DNA of 64,000 bases from Bryoerythrophyllum caledonicum (taxonomy: Eukaryota > Streptophyta > Bryopsida > Pottiales > Pottiaceae): assembly GCA_963971425.1 (NCBI GenBank), contig OZ020515.1, forward strand, positions 13,408,291-13,472,290, read 5' to 3'. Shown here one piece after another: positions 46,352 to 57,899 of this stretch (position 1 is its first letter; each line of letters begins with the position of its first letter). Both the position numbers and the translations under genes were made by a program. The notes under the pieces are model-generated. The model was not told the DNA's origin. It saw only the letters and a list, made by a program, of their open reading frames with translations, and did no database searches.

Positions 46352-48770
46352 ATGCATACACATAACCGTAACGAAATCACCGCAGCTGAAGAGGGGGATT
46401 CTCTGGAGACGCAAGAACAAGAGCGGCGAATAAAACCCCGGGTGAGAGCGGTGTCTGAGACGGTCAACGTTTACTAGCTTGGTTTTTTTGTTTTTTGTTT
46501 TTGTTTTTTCTGTTTCAATTTAGAGCTGTCTAGGTTACATTTATCGCTAGGACCATGCTAGCGTGAAGTGTGTGCTCGTCGAAGAAATATCTTGTCTTTA
46601 GATTTTTAGAATGATGAAGAATGCAGGACGAAGGTTTCCTGAAAAAATCAGCGTGAAGATGAGAGAATTGTCTTACTGGTACTGACATGGTAGGCTGTAA
46701 TGGCACTATTGTAATCGCGAAGGACGTACGGCATCATGATTGTTGATCGCTTTGCATGTGCAGGCAGCGTCTACACTACCTATAGTTTTTAGTGAAAAAA
46801 TCAACAGAACGAAGGTATGCATTATCGAATGTTAGGATTGGCGTTTGAGAAGAGAGCGCTGTGCATGTGTTGTGTAGTTATTTAAGAGTGATCCTCTGCT
46901 GGTCGGTTTTGTGGTCATTTAAAAAAAATCTGTGTGTACTGTTGTTCCAAATTCATGTTCGATAATGGCTCATACATTTGCATGGCATGAGCTAGGCGCT
47001 GCTGGAATGCGAGGGAGATGCAGTGGATCTAAGCGGAGATATGGGTGCTGTTGGGCGTTTCACTGTTGATCACCGTGACAACGATATTTTGCTTGATTTG
47101 AAAGGTGTTTTTCTGACTCTGTCTTTCGACAGTTCTTTTAAAATGCTTGAAAGTCTTGCTGAGGGTGCAAAATTTCCTATTATCTGGCTTTCAATTATAT
47201 GTTTAATGAGCAAGTGATAGCTGTCCTTTCCGTGCGCGTCCATTACATCGTCATGGAGCACCTCGATTTCTACTGTGCAGGTATTATTTACAAGACAACA
47301 ATAGTGCCCTCCAATACTTTTTTGGTGGTGAGTTTCTTTTATTATCTGAGCTGGTTGCAGTGTTCTATTATACTTGCTGAATATTATTCACTTATCTTAG
47401 AGTGAGCTGCTCAATGTTGCAAACTTCATTCTTCTGATTTCTTGTTTTGCTTGTCTTTTCAACAAGAATACTGTTGTTGGTTGTAGGTGAACGTGGGGCA
47501 GACAGAGGCAAAGGTGGTTGGATCGACAGAGCTCCTTCTTACATACTGCTTCTGTTTATTCTTCTCTCGTAGAGTTCTCTTTCTTCGGCTGCTCTGCACT
47601 CATGAATCCGTTTCTTCTTTGAGACTCGGAAATGGAGATCAGATGCACAGGAGTTTTATTGCACTCTGGCTTGCAATTACATGGTGGAACTAAATATACA
47701 ATAATCTGTAGTTAAGTTAATGATCTGTGTAAAAACATTGTATGGCATAAATCTCTAATTAGCTCTAGCTGACTCATCCAGTTCATTTTGTGTCAGGTAG
47801 AAGCCATTATGAGCGATTTTGTGCAGTTGAGAGAGGATGCAAAATTCAATGAGAATGAAACCATGGTTGAAGGTACGTGCTCCACCATGTTGGGTTGTAA
47901 TATGGAGCTGCAGTTTTTTGAGCATGAACTGATTTGACCATCAAAATGAGTATGTGGTTTATTTGCGGGCAGGGCTTATGTTTTGAGATACTCAATACAT
48001 TACTATGTGTTTTCTTATGTGAGGAGTCTTCTTAAGAAGGGTATATTTTTCTGTATTCATAGCTTGTTTTTTATTTGTGATGCAGGGACTTTACAAGGTT
48101 TTGCATTTGACTCTGATGAAGAACTCGAACGGCCAGCAGTTGAGAAGGCAGGCTCACCTGAAAAGATAAAAAATGAAGAGGGTGCTGACGATGAGAAAGT
48201 AACGAAAAAGAAGAAACTACCTGCAAAGGCCCCGGTACATGCACTGAACTACCTCCTTTGATTGCCTAGGCTATGTGTAGGCCAAAGACGTGCAGTATTT
48301 AGGATATATTGTCTTTTTTTTTCTCAGAATAATGTTGAAGCTCGAGGGAACTGAAATATGGTCGTCTACTATGCATGTGGACAGAAGAGTGGCAAAACTC
48401 CTGCAAAGAAAGCGGTGGCAGGTAAATCGAAAGTTGGAGGAAAAGCTAAGGTAAAGAACCTAGTGATTAGTCATGCGTTCTTGACCCTTGATGATTTGAG
48501 AGGTTGCCCTTTCTGGTCAATCCTATTATGACCCTGTGGGTTATCTTTTTATTTCTACTGGACTTTGTAACTGTAATAAATTCCAAATACAAACAGTTCA
48601 GTGCAGTTCTAAGCTCCTAAATTTTAGTTGTCATTTATGAATTACTAGCGAACTGAAATCTTTCCCGACAGTAACCAACACGCGGATTGTGCTGAGTTTT
48701 GCAGGTTAAAGTAGGAAAGAAACCTACTGCCAAGGCCACGAAGACGAAAGGCAGCACAGGCAAGAAGTGA
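46352..48770 (+). CDS. BIN4: BIN4/MIDGET-like topoisomerase VI complex protein, nine exons
   Basis: Exons: 46352-46441, 46764-46814, 46996-47104, 47281-47327, 47487-47513, 47797-47872, 48086-48234, 48385-48450, 48705-48770. All junctions are GT-AG and phase-consistent, giving 226 residues. Conserved core: DLSGDMGAVGRF, ILLDLKGIIYKTTIVPSNTF, VVNVGQTEAKVEAIMSDFVQ, ETMVEGTLQGFAFDSDEE, then a Lys/Ala/Gly-rich DNA-binding tail ending KGSTGKK. This matches plant BIN4 (MID), which binds DNA and supports the plant DNA topoisomerase VI needed for endoreduplication. It is shorter than the Arabidopsis protein (about 450 residues from memory), mostly at the N-terminus. The start ATG is the weakest point. 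An upstream exon may be missing. Confidence 0.8.
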
Positions 48771-50140
48771 TATCGAGTAACGCTTTCACTGCAAAATAGA
48801 GGAGCGTCTGTAAATTTCGTTGCGATTGTTATAGAAGCCCAGGTAACCAAAGGTCGTACTGATAGCCTATTGACTACAGAAAGCTCTACAGGTATTCCCA
48901 TGTAAATTGGTTCCACAAGCATGTTTACAACCTAGAGATGAGATTGAAATCGGTAGATTCTGCCATTCGCTTCCATTGTGACCTAAATAGAGGTGATCTT
49001 TGTGGACACGTGATGTATGATTAATAATACGACAGCATCATTTCAACTCCAGTTGACCTTCTGTTATCTACTCATCTACTTGTGATTACAGACCTTCTGG
49101 TTGCTTGTTTTATGTTTATTCTAACCTTGTTACAGTAGGCTACAGCGGCGAGTAGGACAACGTAGCAGAACTTTTCAGACATGAATCTGCCAACGAGAGG
49201 CGTTCTTTACATATTACAAATTTACAATGTCAACAGAATGTCTGCTAGAATATTTCGTGAGACATACAGTATGTACGCGTCTAGAAAAGTCCCTGCGAAC
49301 TCCCACTTCGTACATAGGTAGCTTGGGGGCTTCTCTCGGTAACGTCAATTGCAGAAAATATACAAGGGCTCCCCAGATCTATTTGTACATTTCACGGGGC
49401 CTTTTTTTTCTACCTTTCTCCTACAAGCTACAGAGCAGTAACTGTTTCCACTGTTTTGAGATTTTCATCAAATGATATTAACTCAACCGGAAGCCCATTT
49501 TATGTGCTCGCCAGGACTCGGCTGCTCCAGAGGAAAGGAGCAACAACGGATGAAATCCTTCCTGCTCAAAAGGTGTGAGGCTTTCCCTCAAGAAATTCTA
49601 ATCACAAGAGCGACTGCCGCGACTGCCGCGAGCTTGAATCTCTGTGGCCTTACCATGCAATGCAATTCATAACGTCAGACAAAAACAACCCGAAACACAA
49701 ACCTGTAACATCATTCAAATCCCAGGACGGTTCTAGTTTAGGGACACTTGAATGGTGCCCTATACTACAACCTACTCAAGGCTTTAGTAATAGAATAAGA
49801 ACAGTAACAACCTGAGAGAATCCAGACTAAGCAGAAACTTCCCAATGGGACAGGCTTCTAACAAAAAATCCAACAAAAATCAGGACCCTGTGATGCTACT
49901 CTGTAACGGAATTTTATTTCATTTTTTCAAAAAAAAAAATCTACAGAATTCGGTCAACGAATCAGAAACCATTGAATGAGATGCGAAATGTTAAACGAGC
50001 ACAAACTCAGCTGTCACTAATCAGCATGAACAACTCTAGTGCTTTGAAAGAAGATAGTTGACAACAACCTCTAAGCCATTGAATGAGATGAGAAAGGTTA
50101 CATGAGAACAAGCTTTCAGTTGTGTAGAGATGAGATGAGA
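48771..50140. other. Intergenic region between convergent genes
   Basis: It holds the 3' UTRs of the BIN4-like gene (plus) and the kinase gene (minus). No further open frame is supported. Poly-A/T runs occur at 49930. Confidence 0.5.
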
Positions 50141-51881
50141 TCACTCACAATGGAATTGGATCTTCTGGAACAGGTTCCGAAAGCAGTGGCGGTCACGATT
50201 GGAGGTCCTCTCCAGAATGGATTCGAGCTTGGGGATGATCTCGTCGAACTGCGGCCGCTTCATCGCAAATTCGGACCAGCATTTTGTGATGAGCTCCTTC
50301 ATGCCATCGGGATAGCTGGTCTTGGATCCGAACACCGGCCTCCGATTCTCCCTCGCAACCAAGTACGCCGCCTCATACGCGTCCTCCCCAGCGAACGGCT
50401 TCTCGCCCTCGAACATCTCGTAGCAGATCATCGCGAACGAGAACACGTCCACCTTCGTGTTGTAGTTCTCGCGCAGGAACACCTCGGGCGCCATGTAGCG
50501 GTAGCTCCCAGTCTCGCCCGTGAGCTTGTACACGTCGTGCAGGTTGGTCACGCGGATGAGCTTGCTGAGCCCGAAGTCGCCCACCTTTAGCTCGTTGCTC
50601 TCGTCGATGATGAGGTTCCGGGGCTTCAGGTCGCGGTGGATTACCACGTTGGGCCCGCCGTGCAGGTACGCCATCCCGCGCGCCACGTCCAGGGCGAAGG
50701 TCGTGGCCAGGTCGGGCGGGAGGGGGCCCTTCTGGATGAGCGCATGGAGGTCGCCGCCTGGGAGGTACTCGGTGATTAGCATGAGTGGGGGGGTCGTGAT
50801 GGCCGCGGCCAGGAACTGCACTATGTTCGGGTGCCGGAGCTTCACTAGGAGCGCTACTTCGTTCTGGAAATCCTTCACCACTTCGCGGTCCTGGAATCCC
50901 ACGTCGAATCAGAGAAGCATTCCATGCAAATGACGACGTCTAATCAGAAAGCATCCAATCAAGAGGACGTTACACCACTTCCCGATCCTCGAATCCACGT
51001 CTAATCAGAAAGCACTGAATCAAGAGGACTTCTGACAGAGGACGAGAATGCGGATGATTGGTTCTTCAATTCCAGTTCCGAGGTTTTTGAGTCTTGAAAT
51101 CCATCACAACTTTCCGATCCAGGAAACCAACCAGAAAGCATTCAATCAACACCAGAGGACGAGAATGCGGATGGATGTTTTTCTAGGGTTTTGAGGTTCC
51201 GAGTTCCCAAAATCCTTCTCAACTAGAAGCCAACCAGAAAGCAATGTGGATGGGTTTTTCATTTCTAAGGTTGTGAGTTCTATAAATCCTTCACAACTTC
51301 GCGATCCTGGAATCCAGTCAGAAAGCATTCAAGCAGACGAGAATGCGAGTGGTTTTTGAGGGTTTTGAAGGCACCTGGGAGAGTGACGGGCGGATCGTCT
51401 TCACAGCGACGGTGGTCCCGCGCCAAGTGGTCTGCCGAATCTCCCCAAACGAGCCCTTCCCAATGAGCGTGGATCGCTGAAGGTCGATTTCCCCGGGGTC
51501 CGTAATAAGCCAATCTGCGGAGCTCTTGGGCGGGCTCATGAGGTCGCTCCCCCTGCGCCGATGGCCCCCCGGCGACAACACATCGCGCGCACCATACCGC
51601 CGCAGCAGCTTCACCATGGGCGTGAACCCGAGTTCCTGCGCGTTGGCCAGGGGCGTGTTGCACCAGCGGTCGAGCGGGTCGCGCGCGGCGCCCGCGCTCA
51701 GCAGGAGCTCCGCCGCCTTGTAGCTGTTGTTGGAGGCCGCGACGTGCAGCGGCGTGCGCTTGTCGTAGTCCGCGCCGTCGATCAGCGCCGCGGCGTCGTC
51801 GTCCTCGGCGAGCAGGCGTTTGAGAGAATCTACGTTGTCGTTGCGCACCGCCCAATGCACCTTCGCCAGTGCCCGCTCCAT
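50141..51881 (-). CDS. VIK: VIK-like ankyrin-repeat Raf-type (C1 MAPKKK) protein kinase, two exons
   Basis: Exon 1 is 51881-51375 and exon 2 is 50890-50141 (CAG/GTGCCT donor, TTCCAG acceptor, phase 0), giving 418 residues. The start at 51881 (MERALAKVHWAVRNDN) fits plant homologues; the frame is open further upstream without ATG. Ankyrin repeats lie at about 25-95 (DYDKRTPLHVAASN, DRWCNTPLANAQELG). Kinase domain: GKGSFGEI, VAVK (K161), HRDLKPRN (D256), VGDFGLSK (D274), TGETGSYRYMAPEV. All catalytic residues are present, unlike the degenerate plant ILKs. It most resembles VH1-interacting kinase, a vascular/auxin-brassinosteroid signalling adaptor in Arabidopsis; the role here is inferred. Exon 1 is strongly GC-rich. 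Confidence 0.9.
50895..51345 (-). repeat. Decayed tandem copies of the exon 2 splice-acceptor region within the kinase intron
   Basis: The intron repeats the sequence around the exon 2 start. Copies with GATC-CTGGAATCC-like cores plus AATCAGAAAGCATTCAATCAA and GAGGACGAGAATGCGGATG follow each other at about 50930, 50980, 51110, 51220 and 51290. The copy at 51317-51280 still encodes GFQDREVVKD followed by a stop. It is a duplicated acceptor that would truncate the kinase if used. Confidence 0.7.
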
Positions 51882-51889
51882 GATGGGTC

Positions 51890-53285
51890 TGCCCACCAAG
51901 AAATCTAACGCATCCCCCCTCCTCTTCACCTTAATTTCCAATCCTCTCCAGCCTCCAAGGTACTAGATTACCGAACTCTCATCTTCTATTTCCAATCTCT
52001 CTTTCCTCCAAGGTAGTAGATTACCAAGCTCTCAAACCCAGCTCATCTTCTATCCAGGCCCTTACTTCTCAATGCACAACAACCCCTTCAGAAATTCTCT
52101 TCCCTCTTCCCACCAACGTACTAGATTACCAAGCTCTTCAATCTCATCTCTCTGGAACCCCACAATGCGAATTTTACACACCGACTCGCAGGGAAAGCCC
52201 AGAGCTTGAGGTATCCCGGGATGTTATCACTTCTCCGGCACGTCAACATCCCACTAAGTTTACTCCTCATGATGCAGTCTCCAAGGTACGTTGCTAGTCC
52301 GCATATGAAGTCGGTAGCTTGTCTGCAGAATTCTGCCCAAACTTGAGTCTCAAGCTTCGGAATGCTGTGTGCTTTGCTGTCACCCTTCAGCATGCATGTC
52401 AATGCGCCTCCAGAGTCTCGCCGACGCGGTTGCTGCCTTGCTTGGAACGCCAGCCCCTTGTGCGTTGGGTGTGTAGAGGATTGGAAAGGGGGTCGATGAA
52501 GGGGGGTGATGCTGTGTACACATCCAATACTTGTGCTCGTGTCCTTGGTAAACGAGCATGCGCATTGGAATAACAGAACCGGGAAACACGTAACACACGC
52601 TTCAATTATTAGGGAAATTCATGTTAGAAATGAGGTTTCATGTAGAGCAACGTTATAACCTGAGAAAGAAGTGTGAGAGGTCCACCATTTGACCATTTTG
52701 ATGTGGCAAGTGCGTATACGATAAAAGAGTCCTTCGCAAATGACCGTAGACGGGTGGGCCCCCCTTTTACCATGTTTACACGACTCTCTTCTCGAATCTT
52801 CTAGTGCCATGTTAAAGTAGTGAAACAGCGGAGGTCACACACTTGCTTCATGTTAAAATGTCCCTCTACGTGAAGCTGTCACCATGAACTGAACTGTGTG
52901 TTCAATGTTTCCCGGGTCTATTACTCCGATGAGTACGCTCTTCCATTATGCACAATTACGTTCCAGTCGACGTGTGCAGTGACCTTTCAAGGCTTCCTCT
53001 GACTGCTTTGATGTGCAAGCTGCAACCGCAGCTTCGCTTTATAAATGCGTGCAATATTACAAGTTCCAAGAGAGTAGGTACGAGAAGTAACCTATCGGAA
53101 TCGTCCCTTGATGAATGTCCTATTGGTACGAGAAGTATCCAATGACTGTGCCCAGTGAAGGTTTTCGCGATGATTGTCGCTAATCGACACTCAAAATCAG
53201 AGCGTTCCTGTTCGGTGAAGCGCGCTTTTTACACAAGGTGTGAGGTGCGCTACTTTTCAAAAGAATAAAATATCAGAATAATGGG
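51890..53285. other. Upstream region of the kinase gene and spacer
   Basis: CT-rich repeats (ACTAGATTACCAAGCTCTC-like, 51960-52140) lie just upstream of the kinase start, probably 5' UTR or promoter. The remaining frames are short and unsupported. Confidence 0.4.
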
Positions 53286-53291
53286 AACTAC

Positions 53292-56236
53292 TTAACCGTC
53301 CGCGAGAACCCTCATGTGCTCCTTAAATGACTCCACATTGGTGTTGAACCAGTTCTTCACGGCCTTCTTGTCGATGTTCTTAATTGCGCCGATCTTGTTG
53401 TCGATTTTGCTCTGGACGTTGCCGAGCTTGTTGTTCCACGTCGCGCCGAGCTTGTTGTTCTCGGTGTTCGTGTTCGCATTTTCGTCAGTCTGGGACAGTG
53501 GCTTCCTCTCCACAATCACCTTCATGGGTGCCTCCTTTGGATCCAGGTCAGGTAGACTCAGAAGCTCAGGCATCAAATCACGGCACGACGATCCTTTCTA
53601 GAAAAAACAAACGAATTCGACGTCAGGAGGGACGATAACAAGTCTGTCAGAGGACAGCAAGAGATCTTCGGGACATATTCAATTTCACCAGTAAGGGATA
53701 AAGTCTAACCAAGTCAGGAGCAGCGATCGAGTTTGGAGGTATGTCAGCTCTTGAAGTGAAGGTCAGACGCTTAGCAGAAGCTGGTGCCGGTTTACTCTCA
53801 GGGGGGTCCTCGAGTGCTTTCTTTGACGGTAGAGGACCACTTTTAGGGCCGCTTGGTGTGAATGGAGGTTCGACAGGGCAATGCTGAGGTGACTGGAAGG
53901 TGGGCTTCGGATTAGGACTCAAGTTCATCAGCTTCGAAAACGAGAGAGACCGACCCCCACTCTTCGACTCTGACGAGATTTTACGCAACTCGGCATTCCT
54001 CCATTCCTCTGAGCCGTGTCCCTCACTGAAACGACTTCTGGGTGGTGTCCTCATGGGGCTCTTTCCGGGTGTCCTCAACATGGTATCACCGAACGGTTGC
54101 TGGTTCACCACGGGGGCCACAGAAACGTTGCGTTCTACCAAAGGCGCGAGAGTACGCTTCAATTTCCTCTTGAGATCAGAAACTGTGTCGGTAGCAATGA
54201 CCGGAATCGTAAGCGTACCCTTCACGTGTCCTTTGCTTGTCCTCATAAATTTTAGCTTTGATGCATCTGGTTTGTTGCCGTCCTTAAGATGGCCTGCACG
54301 TTCAACAGGATTTGCTTAAAATCTCTGGAAGACAGTGGAAGACAAGTGAACTCGTCAATAATATGACAAGCAATCGCGATCTTGGGAGATTTGTTACCTT
54401 CATTTTCTTCCGCAATAGAGCTCGGTTTTTTTGCAAGACTGACAGGGTTCTTGGACATTGTGACAGTGATAACACTTTCTGGTTGGATGAGGTAGCTTCC
54501 TAGCGTTTTTTTCTCCTGTAGTAGCTTGCCTGAAATGAGTCATGCCGATTGTCATTATCGGAAGAGTTGGTCTCGGGAATTTCATGTTCAGAACAGGTCG
54601 GGAAACTTCATTCAAATAATTCTGCACGGAGATCACTGTAATACATACCTGCGTAGCTGATCTTCTGTTGGTAAGGTGAAATCCCAATGCGGGACTCCAC
54701 GGCTCTAAGAACCGACATCACTGAGTCACGTCCTTGGACAGAAATCGAGAATTCCTCTTCCCCGACGACGTTAACGTGCACCACCATGCGCCTGTGTGCT
54801 TGGTCGGTATTCCTGTCCTCTGCATCCACAATTCCCAGTTCGATCCGTAAGAATCCTAACGCACAGGCATTGAAACGTGACGCTAATGATAAAGCAGAAT
54901 TCACCAAGTCTCTTGTCTACCTGATTTGCAAAGATCGATTATGGAGTCCTCATAGACCTTGTGTAGCCCATCGAAGTCCCGTACAAGGAATTCATCATGC
55001 ATGACACGACCCACAGAGGAGAGGAGCTGCTGCGACACGGGTATGCCAGTGAGTGCTTCCAAGAGATGCTTGATTGCAGATACTGGAGTAAGTGGTGAGA
55101 CTCCCAACAGTGGTAACACGCCATCCTTGGTCTCAATGAACAACCGACCGCCGTCTTCAGAAAGAGGACGAGGTAGCCTCTGCATGAGTAGGAGAAAGTG
55201 TTTCATCATCAGAAACTACACGATTACTGGACATGTGATATGACTGTCTATTGCGGCACCTCAGACTTCGGAAAGAAAATGAGAAAAGGACGACTTTCAC
55301 ATCACGAGGCTCACGAATAGCAAGGGTTCCACGGTACGCACTTTCAGTTGAAGGGTGCTCCTGTCCAAAATATGATACTCATCGATTCTTTTCTCACCAA
55401 CGAGATCTACAAATCGCCCGCCTTCACGTCCGTACATCGTGAAAGTGTCTTCATCCAGGTAGAGCTCAGAAATCTCTTGGTCTGCCTGCAGTTCCAGGGA
55501 AGCCCGACACGTATCGATTATTCAACTATCAAGATCGTTTTGCCCCAGAGTGATTCACGCAAGCAGACGAGAGGAGTCCTGAGTCAGACAATACACTGAA
55601 ACATGAGAAGAGGAACATGAAGAGATGGATCGAGATTTGACCTGACACGAATATCTCTTGTAAATGTCATCCACATTGTCTTTCTCACTCAAGCGGGTGA
55701 ACAGGGGAGCTGACAGCAGCTGGCACTCCTCTGGCAGGAAAAGATTCCTCGCGAGAAAAGTTTGCAAGGTGTCCCTTACAGTCCCATGATTATCCAAATT
55801 TGGCACCAACACAGTGCGTGTCTTCTCAGACGCCGGGGCCGCAACTAAGGCATTCGCAATCGGAAGGTGATCAACCTTAACAGCCACAGTAATTCCCATC
55901 TTTACAGCATGCAATAGTCTCTGATTCTGTAAACACGAAAGCCAGAAATATGTTACATCTCCAGCATTCCTCCAACATAGATATTTATTTAACTTCGTAC
56001 TAATTACAAAGTCGCCAGAAGCTATGCAGCCACCTCAAACCAGCATTACAGAACCGTTACAAACCGTTGCAAGGCATTATTGGACCCTATACCAGAGACG
56101 TAAAATCGAGGAAGACAATTTTATTTTGAAGGCTTGAGAGAGACGTTAGCCAATTCACCTTGAATTGCACAGGACTACTTGGAATTGTTCCGCGTGGATA
56201 TTTCTGCGGCTTCAAGCTAATTTTGAGGGATCTGAT
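53292..56236 (-). CDS. Unrecognised protein with several ubiquitin-like domains, at least eight exons
   Basis: Exons on minus: 56236-56159, 55926-55642, 55485-55342, 55179-54921, 54855-54649, 54529-54398, 54293-53710, 53597-53292. Every junction is GT-AG and the phases agree, for 664 residues plus the stop. Beta-grasp ubiquitin-like folds are recognisable: near residues 122-169 (ending DEYHILDRSTLQLK), 178-257 (GRLFIETKDG...YEDSIIDLC) and 280-352 (VVHVNVVGEEEFSISVQG...GKLLQEKKTLGSYLIQPES). A fourth is possible at 60-120. None ends in a processing Gly-Gly, so they are structural rather than conjugated. The C-terminal half is Ser/Pro-rich with a final helical block (KNWFNTNVESFKEHMRVL). The true start is unresolved; the first in-frame ATG in these exons is at 55899. 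I know no named family with this layout. Confidence 0.7.
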
Positions 56237-56645
56237 CTAAAAGAAACAAAGGTCAATAATCCTACGGTATGTTAGAAAACTGAATCTTAACAACAGAAGA
56301 CATGGCATTGCAAGTTTCATTTCAGAAACAGTCGCTCCCCTGGCTTCAAAACTATACCGATCACAAATTCCCACGAAATATCTCTCCGGTCGGCCTCCTT
56401 CTACCGCTCAAAAGACATGGGACGATTAATTCACACTGGGAGCGAAGAGAAACACTTTCTGTACAATGCTTCACATTCTGAAAAACTCAGATTATTTATT
56501 AGCGCAAGTAACAAGGAATCGTATCTCTTGTGATACTCCTCTAGTCGTTCAAAGAACAGATATAGATTCCGTCACTAATCCAGCAACCTCACGGAGACAA
56601 AATCAAACTATCTACAACAGAATCACAGAATCGACCTGAAGTTAC

Positions 56646-57060
56646 CTCAGAGAATGACAGAAAACGTGATGCCGTGAATCAACGTCCACTAGCTCCCAAC
56701 GATCCTCCAACGCAGCACGAGCACTTCCTCCTAGCACTCGTCAAAGGCGATCAAAAACCGAAGCGCGAACAACCCCTGGAAGCTCCACCCACAACTATTC
56801 CGCGACACTTCTCGCTACAAGTGATGGCAAAACCAATTCCTCCAAGCTCCGCTCACAAGCGATCCGAAAAATCACAACAAGCTTTTGCCACAACAGCTCC
56901 GCAATTGAAGTTCAAACACTTCCGGGAAGCTCGTGCAGCAACAGATAACACGAAGCACAGCATCCGGCGCCGGAGCGAACTTGGTAAGCATGCACGATTG
57001 CCGCGAAGGCGCACATAAACAGCGACAACAGCAACTGCAAATGTGACCGTTGCACAGAAA
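56646..57060 (-). other. Possible 5' UTR exon and promoter side of the multi-UBL gene
   Basis: On minus a GAG/GTAACT donor at 56646/56645 could splice to the exon at 56236, but its frame has no ATG, so it would be untranslated. The region is GC-richer than its flanks. The plus-strand frame 56674-57018 overlaps it and has no recognisable protein. Confidence 0.3.
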
Positions 57061-57764
57061 CAGGAACAGTCTTCATTCGCAATGCTCGTGGCTGAAATCT
57101 ACCCGGTACTACGATGATAACCTGGCTGATACTGGGGCTAATATCCGCTATGTTGGGGTGAGATTGGTGTTATGACTTGGTTGGTACTTGGGACGGTACA
57201 GGGTCGGCACAGGCGGATATGGAGGGTACCGTATTGTGACACCGTCCGATAGTTTCATTCATCCATGAAACGTTCTGTTCATTCACGTTGGGCCCCACCG
57301 CTTGCGGAATTGGGTCCCGTTTTATCTTCTTGGTATGAATTTCGGTAGTGCATTTGTAGTTGAGTCATTTGTGAAGCCACCCTAAGTTTGAACAAGAGAG
57401 AATAAGGTGATTAAAATTCCTAGTACTTCATTCAATCTCTTTCTTCATTTACAATGATGATTAAACTCCTTTTGAGTTTAGAGGCTATAAAGGTTATTTG
57501 TACTTAGTAAGGATTTTTATGGAAAGACATCAAATTCTTATGTAGTTGGTGACAATTTAGAATGAAATTACATTATAATAGACTAGGATTGGTACCCGTT
57601 GTCCTGATGGGGAGAGCGAAGGGTGGTGTGTTAAATTTACGTTTGTATGTTTTGTATTTTAAAACCTATAAGCTCAAATCGAATCAAAATGGAAAACTAC
57701 ATCCCCCGTTGTCATCAACTGGCCGGGACAATCCCAAGTTAAATAAACGTATGTAAATGCAAAA

Positions 57765-57890
57765 ATCAAATTTACCCATTATATACGCATTATGTACTAA
57801 ATATACCTATTATTCACTTTAAATACCCATTATTTATTTCATATACGTGTTATTGTCTTTAGATAACTATCATTTATTTTATGTACCCGA
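57765..57890 (+). repeat. Short degenerate repeat, ~30 bp period
   Basis: Units such as TTACCCATTATATACGCATT, ATACCTATTATTCACTTTAA and ATACCCATTATTTATTTCAT follow each other four to five times in AT-rich DNA. No coding role. Confidence 0.5.
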
Positions 57891-57899
57891 GGTAGTATA

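Noticed and set aside
51280-51908. Alternative long frames over kinase exon 1
   Set aside because: GC-rich exon sequence keeps other frames open. Only the frame with ankyrin and kinase motifs is supported.
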